Origin: Saccoglossus kowalevskii
Taxonomy: Eukaryota; Hemichordata; Enteropneusta; Harrimaniidae
Assembly: GCF_000003605.2 (NCBI RefSeq)
Contig: NW_003137821.1
Coordinates: 492,586-556,585, forward strand
Length of the DNA stretch: 64,000 bases
Direction of reading: 5' to 3'
Shown here: positions 14,101-26,100 of the stretch, in pieces
Position numbering within the stretch: the stretch's first letter is position 1
Layout of the letters: each line of letters opens with the position of its first letter
Program-made: the position numbers and the translations under genes
The notes under the pieces: generated by a model
Told to the model about the DNA's origin: nothing
Seen by the model: the letters and a program-made list of their open reading frames with translations, nothing else
Database searches by the model: none

Positions 14101-17100
14101 TGGTTTGCTTCCTTATCTGAAATTTAAAGTAAACCTACTTTTAATTGTATTGAAGGTTTTTTATATTTAATTACCAGTAAAAACATTTGGAACACTGAAA
14201 AGTATGTTTAAAGTATTTAATGAGCATTAAACGTATACATATTAAAAGGGCAGTTGTCGTTGCGCTGTGCTTACATTTCATGTAAACAAACAATGTGATT
14301 TACACGTACATGTAGCTATCACTCCCATAGTGAAGTGGATGCTGCGCAATGACCATTGCCATATAACCAAAAGTGCTCGTGAATACAGGGACGGGCAACT
14401 GCCTTGTGTTGTATTAAATAAACATATCTGCCATTTCATACTTTTCCACTAGTTTTTGTATTCTGCTTTTAAAAATATGCTGTGTCAAATATGTTTACAT
14501 TAGACTAGTTAAATACTGCATGTCCTGTGGTGCAGACTTGTTTTTGTTGAAAATCAATGTAGTGAGCACTCATCTTTTGTTGCTCTACAGATGTATCAAT
14601 TAAAATAATATTAATTAACATAGAATGGCAAATCATTAAACACTAAAACATGCAACACTACTAATATGACTCTGACCCAACCTTTATAGTTCTGGGGACT
14701 GTGGAACGTAACCAAGGACGAGTTTGATAACACAAGATCAAACCTGACGAATGAGATCGATAAGATATTACGATTGTTGAATGGATTCGAAACGCTACTG
14801 ACCGACCCACTGGCGATCAATGAAGAGTTTTTGAAGATGTTCAATGTATCAACACTTGACGAATTAGTAGGACAATTTGAAGACTACATCAATGGTGTGA
14901 TGAGTAACCAAAGCATACCAAGGTAAATTACTTTTTACTAAGTATATACTTTAAATCGTTTTAATTTCACAATTTCCTAGCCGGTGAAAATTGGGAAATT
15001 TTGTAGCCGTGAAAATTCCTCTAGGGTTATACAATACAGACTTTTGTGTAATTTTGTCAAAACGAATGCCATAACTTCATCAAATCGCACAAATTAAAGG
15101 CAGTTTTGGTCGCAAGCATTCAGATTTTGTGGGAATAAACAACATAGTGGCCCATATGCATAGGACCCACTTCAAATGCAGACATACCGATAACTTTAAT
15201 TAAGGAACTTTTACTGTACATTTATGTTGTATGTCAACGTGCACATTTTCTCATTCTGCTGTTCATTCATTCTGTTTTATACCTACATTGTACGATATTC
15301 GCAGTTCAAAACATAAACATTACTTACAGTGGTAACTACCGAGGTAGTACTTCATCCCTACAAAACAACTTCAACTGTAACCATACATGACAATTGTTTG
15401 GATTTACTACGTTACTTGTAAATATGCAATGGACTTTTACTAGTAATATTTCTCTAAAAAGTGGTCGCTATAAAGATATGAACATACATTGTTGTGTGAG
15501 TCTGATAACAGAGCTACTTTGAGTAACTGATTCATGTGTAAATAGAAACGCATTGTCTTGTCCATCTTGGTGTTTACTATCGGTAGTTATTGTGTAGTAT
15601 ATCTTTTTAAATCCAGGCTATTCTATTATTTTAGAACGTCAATTGTAAAGTCATTACCACTCTGGTAATTCTTTTCACTGTCTTTTTCGTTTCAGCGTGG
15701 TTGATATGCTACAACAAATTGAAAATGGTCTAAAGTACACGGAAATCTGGGGATTAATCCAGCCGCAGTTGGAAGTGTTTAATCTAATTATTGAGGGCAT
15801 GGTGGAACAGCTACAAGCTGGTAAGAAAATCATACTAAACAATAAACATGTTTTGAGTTCCTGTGGCATGTGCCATTGTTGCTATGTTACTGAGTGACCT
15901 TGCAAAAAATTGGGGGAGTTATTTTTTCAACCAGTCATTCATATGCCTGTTTGCCTCAGTTTTTCACAAGTTCAATAGAAATTTGTCCCCCAGAAATATG
16001 AAATGTACATACAAATACAAAGATGTTATAAATTATATTTTGTCTAACTTCACTGGGGGTGTATAAATGGAAAACATGTTTTTAGTATTTTAGGATAATT
16101 TTGTAAACTTTCAAAGGTATCATGGATGCCTTACTTTGAACGAAACTGAAACTGGTGTGGTAGTAAAACATCTTCTTAACTGAATCAATATCATTGAGTT
16201 CGTCAGAATTTTCTAACAAATTGGAATAATAATGTCCGCTATTGAGAAAAATTTGGAGGTATGAAAAAAACCTTGTTATTTTCATTTTCATGGTAAATGT
16301 CTCAAAGATCGCTATTTTCATGGGTGTTTGACACATTTTTAGTGCAAAAAGTAACCATACTTATCTGTCTGGTTTTGTGACCAAAATGAAGCTATATGGT
16401 AAAAATCAAGGAAATCTGGTGATTTGTTTTAATGATCACTTAATACCACAATACAATATTATTTTTTCTCACAGACTTTGATTCCCAGATGTTGATAGGG
16501 GAATTCCACTTTGCTATGGCAGTATATCGAAGACGCATTGGATGCAAGTCAATACCCAATGGATCAGACATTGCTTGCAAATTTGTTTGATGTTTGGAAG
16601 GTAAGTTAAAATCATATTATTTTGTTTTGGCTCAACAAACAGTAATAGCTTTTCAAGACTATAAATTTATTTCACTTTCTTAGCAAATATTTGGGATCAT
16701 TTCTTCTCAAAAACCCAAAGCAGATTGTTTTTATATGTACATGTACCAGACACACACCTCTATTTTAGTCCTCATTTAGGAACTATTGAATTGTGCACAT
16801 GTGCGTATTCAGAGCCATTTCACAGACATTCTTTGTCCGATCACATTCAAGCTTAACACACAGACCGTGTATGATGAAAAACATATGCAAGTTGGTTTTC
16901 ATTACCAGTTGATAGTATATGGCCGACTGTGGCCATTTTGGTGTTCAAAATTGCTAAATTACATTCTGATACTTTATATGTGTCTGTGTTATATTGGGAT
17001 TCAATCAAACATTGAATTGACTGCCTTTAGTTGACTGGCAATCATTTGGTACCATGCTAATGGTAGTTTATCAGTATGTGCAATTATTATCACCGCATTT

Positions 17101-20100
17101 TTTAACGGAACCATAATTAAATTCTAATTTATCTATTCATGTTACAGCTGGCTGATATATACAACACGGGACGATGGAATGAGGTGTTCTGTGACCTTGA
17201 TGCGTTTGTTGATTTTTTTCCTTATACTGAACCATTCAACGTTACTGCTATTCAAACTAAAATGTGCACCCTCAATGTAACGCAGTTCTTTGACTTGGTC
17301 GGGAGTGATGTAGGAATTGATGTCTTAGAGATGGAAAAATGGGTGAGTATGCGTTATTTCAGTGATGACTGGCAGCGTAGTGATCGCAGACCATGAGGTC
17401 ACGAAGTCACGAGTGCAAATCCCACCTAGGGTTGAGCATAAAAATGCTATCAACATCATTACTCTTGTCGAGTATGCGAGAGTCATTCATTTTTATGTGA
17501 TTGTAATTTAGCAAGTTTCTTGGGTGAGGGTAAAACTAACCTGTCTCACAATGGCCTAATTCTAAATAATTCCAGTTTTCAACCAGGTTCGGTTGATGCC
17601 AGGATAGTATTTTAAAAAAAATGGTATATTCATACACACTTATTTGTTTCTAGATGTCCCGACTACTCGCTCCTAACGTCAGTTTTGCAAATTTACCAAA
17701 ATTTGACTGGGCCGACATGGTCGAAAATATCGAACAACTTCTGTATCTCTTTGAAGAACTAATGACATTTACTCCAGCTCATGACTATATAGGACACTGG
17801 AAATATGACGGAAATGATGGATCTATTAAAACGATACAATGAGGCACTACAGAACTATAATGTTGATATGTGAGTATACCTCCAAAAGCAATTTGTCTTA
17901 GTTTTATTGAAATTTTAACTGGTGTGATCATTAAACGTCATTAAATGTGTAAAACAGATGAAATGTGAATAATGTGATATCTGACATTACTGTCAATTTC
18001 AAATGCATTACTGTTGTGGCTTTCAGTGATTTTTTCTGAATCTCACAGTGATGAATTATCTGAACAAAGCCTACACCACAGTAGATATGAATATTTGTTT
18101 TGTAAGTGATCACATGATGTAATGCTTCATAATTAGTTACAACTGTATATCATTTGAAATAAATGCTGCCACAAGAATTTTCAATGGTGATAAAAACGTT
18201 CAGTTTATTGAAATTAGAAATGGATTATGTGAATTGGTCTCAACCGTTTGAGCACCATTGTCAACTTTTGGTACATATACAAAAATGATTGTGTACAATC
18301 TGCTCCACCTCACATGAAATATTGATGAAAGTTGGCAACATTTTTGATCAAAAACTAAAAAGGAATAACTGAACTCAGCTGTATGGTCCAAAATGTGGGA
18401 AATGTAGCCAAAATTTTACAAAATGTGAAAATTTTGACACTGAATCTTGTATGGAAATCAGTTTATCATGGATATCCATACTTTCACATTTAGAGAGATA
18501 TTTTATCGTAAACCTCACAACTATGAATGATATGCATGTGTGACATTTTTCATATATTATATACCAATTAAAAAATAAATACTGTGAAATACTTTATTTT
18601 AGCTGGAAGTAATTTTCGCTGAAAAGACTTTTTGGATGTTTTGTACGGAATTTATTTTCACTGATTTTTGACAAGTTGAATAAAAAATATAGGAAAAAAA
18701 GTATATTTATTTGCACTGAATCATTTCTTCAGCGAAAATTAATTCCAACCGAAAATAAAGTATTTTACAGTATTGTATTTTGAGAGAATTATTATTTTCA
18801 CCTCTATCTATCTTTTTTGTAGGATGATTGAGTTGTTTAGCAGTTTAGATTCTATGCTTAGTAATGATGGTATGTGGGGAAACTTTAAAGGTTACATGGA
18901 CTCCATTGCAACTATAGCAGAATGGTTCAACAATAGAGTGGACGAGCTTGAAGGTAATTTATTTTCAAAACATATTGTACATTGGGGTGCGTTGATGAGC
19001 ATGCATAGTCATTCAATAATTTAATATTTTCAAAATAACTGTTTAAGTTCTAGTTATATATACAGGGGTTTCACAAATGCATTTAATAATAATAATAATA
19101 ATAATAATTTATTTACCTAGAAAATATTTCATACAATACTCAAAATTGTACATGCAGTCTAGGTGAAATGGAATCTGAAATAGCTTAAAAGCTAGTCGAG
19201 TCAGATCAGGCCATTATCCTGTAACAACAGGCCAAAATAAATAAATAAAAAGGCTCTCGGCAGTGCGAACCGCTGCAGCGAAGCTGGCGTAGGCGATCAG
19301 GGGGCAGAGAGTAGGCAGCCAATTTGGACTTGCAGCAGGCTATATGGCAGGTGGCCTGCTCTTAATGAATCCCCTGTATATACTGGTAGTTAATAAAATT
19401 ATTATTATTTTGGTTATTCAATAAAATTATTATTACTTCAGTGACATCATTATATGATACTGCAGTCGTGTGTGCGAGTGCATGAATAAATTGAATATCA
19501 TAACTGTATGAATTGTGAAGAAATATTTTTTTTTTTCACTATGTTTTGCAGGGTTTAATTTCAACTTGACAAACCTGTTGAAAAACAAAACTGCTACGTT
19601 TGAGACTCTAACAAGTATGATGTCCCCAGAGACAGCTGAGGTGTTCAGAAAAGCTTTGATTAATCCTTCCAATGTAAGTATTAGTGGTGTACTCTTTTAA
19701 TTAATACAGTATGACCATTGCATACAAGTCAGTGATCGCACCACATGGCATCAGTATGTCTGTGTCTGTGTGTGTGTGTGTGTGTCTCAATCAATCTCTG
19801 TCTAGTTTCCAATGTGAGTGCAATGAATGCATGCATGTGATATTACCGTGTGTCTATTGTACCGGTATATAAGCCAATCATCATACCATATGACATTGAT
19901 GAATCTCTGTACTACAGTACTACAGTACTGCCAATAGTATATTAATGTATCAGCGGCTGGAACTGAGACTTAAAATGAAGCTCCCAGCAGTCTTCCATGA
20001 AATAAATACGCAATATAAAACTTTTTTTTATTTTCAGTTTATGCAATTTATGAATATAAATCAGTTCCAAGCTAATGTGTGTGATCAACAATGGTTCAAC

Positions 20101-23100
20101 TACGTTCTCCAATTCCCGTCTGACGTGAGTGAGGATGAGATTGCCTCACTACAGGAGACTTTGTGCAATATTGCAAAGAATGAAACTGCATTTAATGAGC
20201 TAACGTATGCATTCTTTGAGCAGTTTGATCTGTTGTCGTTTTATAATGAGGTGAGAAACTTTGACCACACACACAATATGCTATAGCAGGGGTTTTTCTA
20301 GAAAAAAAAACTGCAAGAGAGAGCACTGCAATTTAGCGGCGCCACCAAGTGGGGGAGATAGGGCTCTCCCTACCAAGGTGTGGGAGTTTTTGATAATTCT
20401 CAGTTAAAATGGAGCATTCTATGGCTTCCTTGGGGCCAAAATTACTATCAGACAGGTCACAGTTGAAGACTGTGGCCACATGTGATCCCTGGTCAATCAG
20501 AATTTTATGGTTGCCAGAGGATCTGCTCCCCAGGGTAAGGGGGTGCATGGCCATGGCATGAGGGCGCTGCACCCCTGTTCCCTTGTTTAAAGAAAATCCC
20601 TGCTATAGTGCAGCCATGGATGAATGTACTGTGTACAATGTGATGTTTCATCTTCTAATCAACACATACACAGGAATGGTGGGTCTTTATATTATAAAGC
20701 CAGATGTGTACCATAATGTTTAGGGTGTCCATGTATGAAGCATCATGCAGGGAGATGACGGGTTAGACTTCCATTGTTAGTCAGCCACTCAGCAAAGATG
20801 GCAATAGAACTATCTGCCCACTTACCATAATCACAAAAATAATGTGCATTTGGATTGGATGTAAAGCTGTGTATCCCAGCGTCCTTGTCACAAGATGATT
20901 GATTGGAATTTACCCCAATGAGGGTGCTGTGGGAGATTAGACTGGCTGGCTTCGATCAATTTAATCTGAATACAAAATATAATTATATAACTGAAGGTAT
21001 AACAAGTGCATTTTTGCATTACGCTAAATATGTCTATTTCTTATAAAATTGATAAATGTACCAGTTTTCGAAGGTGTCAAAATGCAATTTTTAAGACATG
21101 GTCTATAATTACCATTGCACAAATGCACCAGCACAGTTGATGCAAATAATGTTATTCTATTCTACAGATTGCAGCTATGATGAGTGGTAATATAGGCACT
21201 GATTTCATCGCATGGACAGCATTGGTAGAAGAACTACAGGAAGCAATGGACAAGATCAACATGATTCTTGAAAAGGATTTATTCAAGTATGGTAACCATT
21301 CAAATCCTTGGGATATGAACACATCCTTTATGGATAACTTTGTGCGTTCACTGAGAGAAATTCTTGTATTTATGTCTCCGGATGGGTAAGTTAATTATCT
21401 ACTCGAAAAACACACTTGTATGAAGTGTGCATAATTAGTGTTCATTTAACAGACTTTGGTAGATTTCAGTTATCATTCAACATATTAAATGCATTAACAC
21501 ATATATACTAGCCATCAGTGATAACAGATCTACCAGTAATCACTATTAGCATGGTGGTTTTTGTTTTGAGGCCATAAATCAGGGTTGAACAACCTGGGCA
21601 AGTGGGACTCAAAATTCAATGGCTTAGAGTTGTTCACTTATGGATTTAAATTGGGGGGGGGGGGACTTGGTTAAGGTTCACATTGCTTGTGTTTAAGCTG
21701 GTTGACACTATGATAGTGCATTAAACTGCCATTTGATAAATGGCTGCAGGTGGCTGCACAGTCCTGTCATAGATAAAAGCCGCACCCACTTTTTTTGAAC
21801 AATTGAGATCCAAAAATTCACCATTTCTCATATGAGTAGATGTTTTAATAGAGGTCACATCCCCTCTGTATCATTGTACTACTGTAAAAGGATTAATCAT
21901 TCACTGGGTTTTAATTTTGCTTATTTCGCTGACTGGAAAATGCGCTAAATTGAAACCCAGTGAATATGTAAAATTTAGCATAGAACACATTATCTAAATG
22001 ATAAAACCGTGAATTTAAACCCCATGGAATATGCCTAAAATGGTAAATCAGCAAATTTAAACACAATGAAAATTAGTCATTTTACAGCATTTTAATATTA
22101 CAGATTAAAGTATACATTTTTGGTATACTGTATCATTTAACTAATTATGCACTACTAATTGAGTAAATACGCTATTTTTAGTGTGTTACATGTAGCACCA
22201 TTTTACAATACTTCTATTTTCTTTTTTTCTTATAGATTCCAGAACGCTACCTCCCCTATGTGCAATATGGTGATGCCTTGGATCGGCAATACTACTATGT
22301 GGATGGAATATGTGGAGCCAAAACTGATTCGTGATGCACACTTCATGCGAATAATAAATGAGAACATTGTAACAATGGAAGGTAATGAATATAGCTTTCT
22401 ATGGAATGAATGAATAAATAAATGAATGAATCTAAAAAAATGCATTGATTGATAAATAAATGAATGAATAAATAAATAAAAAAATCAACACAAAATGAAT
22501 GAAATACATACGTGTATGAATGACACTGAATAAGTAAACATAAATCAATGGATAGAAGAAATAATAAACAAATGAATGAATGAATGAATGAATGAATGAA
22601 TGCAACAAAATTAAAAAATTGATTAAATTTAGTATTTTAGAATGAACTAATATATTCTGTTTATTTTTTTTAGAGAACATTTTAGAATCAATTGCTCTAC
22701 AAGACAATATGACAATGACGATTCAGTTTGCAATGGAAACGGTCATCGTGCTGCCGGGAATGATTGACGCATCTATCCAGATTATGAGTGATCCAAGGAT
22801 GTTACAGCTGGCAAGTTTCAATTATGACCATTTTTTTGTAAATTTGAATCCGATGAAAAAAAAAAATTACATAAATGAAGAGTTGCCATCTCTACAAATA
22901 GTTTGAATGAGTTCGCATTTTTAATTGTATACTGTAAAATATTTTATTTTCGATTGTAATTAATTCTTGCTGAACGAATGATTCAGTGAAAATAAAATCC
23001 AGTAAATATGTCTTTTTTCTTATATTTTACATTCAACTCATCACAAATCAGTGAAAATAAATTCCATACAAAACACCCAAAAAAAAACTTTCAGCGAAAA

Positions 23101-26100
23101 TTAATTCCAGCTAAAATAAAGTATTTTATAGCATGCATTATATTATGTCTGCCGATAGATGAGTTATAATATTTTATTTTATTGAGGCGATTAAAGTCAC
23201 GCCTGTAACTTTCACATTGTAACTTGTTCCCCCAGGTTAGTGGGGTATATTTCTTTAGAGAAATGGAAATAAAATAATAATAATAAATTATTGCAAAGTT
23301 TTTAAATACTAAAAATATATTAATAATAATTTTTACATAATTTTAGTATATGAATGCCAGTATGCAGCTCATTGATATGGGAGAGGATGCTGCAGCATTA
23401 ATTGTGTGTGACAAACTAAGTCTGAATATGATGATAGGAGCCCCCAGTAATCTTAATGTGTCTGCCATCTCAACTGTATTATGTGGCATGCAGAGAATTC
23501 GTTCCACTGAGTTGATGAAACAATCAATGGAGATAATGGGTATACAGTCAATGTTTGAGGAGGTAAGCATCTATCTATGGTACAGTAAATTTGTTGCAAC
23601 ATTTTTCAATTTAAAATTTGTTATGGTGTATTTTATCCTTCCATGGTATATATTTCATACTCTGTGGTATATGTTATACTCTTGTGGTATATGTTATACT
23701 CTGTGGTATATGTTATACTGCTGTGGTATAATTTATACTCCCATGGTGTATTTGATACTCCCACTATATGGTATACTGTATATTTCCATGGTATATATTT
23801 CATACTCTGTGGTATATTTCATACTCTGTTGTATATGTTATACTCCTGTGGTATATGTTATACTCCTGTGGTATAATTTATACCCCCATGGTGTATTTGA
23901 CACTCCCTCTATATGATATACTGTATATTTCCATGGTATATATTTCATACTCTGTGGTATATTTTCTATTCTGTGGTATATTTTTTATCCTGCAATGTCA
24001 TATGTAATGATATTGAAGACTTTGGAGGTGAGAGGGCATCCATTATCAAGGTCAAAATGTATAAAATGTCCGTAACATAGCAATAACGTAGATTCCATGG
24101 TTATCCGGGTAAGCGCCCATGCCCGGCCAAACATACATGTAGCAATAACATGGATAATATCAAAGGGTAGAAAAGCAAACTCGTTGGGCATCTCGGCAAT
24201 TGCCTTTAATGTCTTGGTCTATGTTATGATCTTCCCACGCTTACATATACAGGGCATGCCATGTATAGTTTAACTAGGATTTACTGCAGACCTGCAGTAT
24301 AACTTATACTCACATGATATATTTTATTTACAGATGATGTACATCTCCTTTGCACCAATAGAAGAGCTTGGATCGTTTAACTGCGAAGAATATGCAAATA
24401 GTATGCTTGAAATGCAAATCAATATGAATGATTTTGTTACTAGCATTATGAGTGGGAACCTTACCAGTGCCGTTTTCAATATGCCTCTACTGAATTTGGT
24501 TGATATAGCAACAGACCTCATGACTAAAGTTTCGCCAGATGAATTGCAGAGGTATGTAAACTTATATGATTGTATTACGAAAAAAAAACAAAAAAAAACA
24601 AGATTATAAATTTTTATTGGTGTATGTGATTTGACATTTTTCATTTTTCTTTTCTCAGTGTTGCCGAAATGTTGACGCTTTTTGCCCCGTTATTTGACAA
24701 CGAAACCCTGGCTTTGTTAGAAAACATGGATGCAATCATGCCTTATATGGGTATGATACAGAGGTGGATGGATGAGAGGATCAGGAACCAAAGTAGGTGT
24801 TTGCAAACTTAACTATAAAATAACTTTCATGAATTGTATTACTTTTAATAAATTTGAAATAAATTGAATAAATTTTTCTATTGTGTAACATTAAATGTTT
24901 ACATTCATTTTTCAAAATAAAGTATAAATGACTTTTGGATTCGATTGAGTTCTTTCATGTGTATTTAGAATTACCGGTAACTAATTTTCATGTATATGTA
25001 TACCTTTGTAGCTGTATCGAGCCTTCCTATTAGTTTCAAAGACGTATTTATTAACTCCAGTGCAGTGGAGCAGTACCTGAGGGAGGTACTGGAGTTGGAC
25101 ACATATTTGTTAAAAGTTATCATGAATTCATCCCTGAATACCGACGCTGTGAGTAATTATTTCACTTAAAGCGAGAGGGTCGCCACCTGCACACGTGTTG
25201 GAATTGAGTCTCAAGTGACGATAACAACACACGCTAAAAACGCAAAGGCTCATGGGTGGATGTTTGTTTGTAAACTATGACACGCTATGGCCATCTGACG
25301 CATGCGCAGGTGACGACTCCCTCGCTTTAAAACAAATTATATTATATTATAACCGAATTAAATTCGGATTTAAAATTTAAATGCCATTAATTCTTTATAT
25401 AATGCAAAATTGCCTTAACTTTGTAAAGGTAATAATGACATCATCGAATTAATCGTTTTTTGTTTTTTTTCTAGTTACTGAATATGATTGGCTATGATCT
25501 CATGGAATATGAAGAGTACACATGTCAAAGCGCACTGGATGATCTAATCCTCTTCCCACCTGCAGTCAATGTTACAAGGGCCCTTAATGACCTCTGTATG
25601 CTGAATATATCGTCTGTGATGTTTGATTTGAGAACGTATATCGACTGCCACAGCTTGTACTCGAGGTTTGTGCAATGAACTTTTATGAAGTCAAGAATGC
25701 ATCAATAATTGTTGCCGTCAATAACAAAATCTGTTTTTTGGGGTAGAAATTTGCTATATTTTGAATGCTTAACTAGAAGATGGATGTAATGGATGGAATT
25801 ATGATCGTCGTCAATAAAAAAAAAAAATTTTTGTTGGTAGAAATTTGCTATAATTTAAACGACTGATTTGGGCATTTCATCATTAGAGGGCGCTTTATTA
25901 CATTTTTTCTGGGAATTCACATACTTCCACAACCTATAGAGTAATTAAAACCTATCTATAACTTGTTGAAATGCTTTTTCTTGTTTCCATTTTACTCGTA
26001 GCTCGTTGAGCTCAAACCTGATCGCAGCGACGTTGACTATTCAGCTTTACTTGATGAACTACAAGAATTCATCAACGATGTTCGTCCAAGCGACGAATTC

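Noticed and set aside
23350-24007. Three overlapping frames rich in Tyr and Val
   Set aside because: Read-through of exon A8 into a stop-poor tandem repeat. A8 has a good donor (GTAAGC) at 23563.
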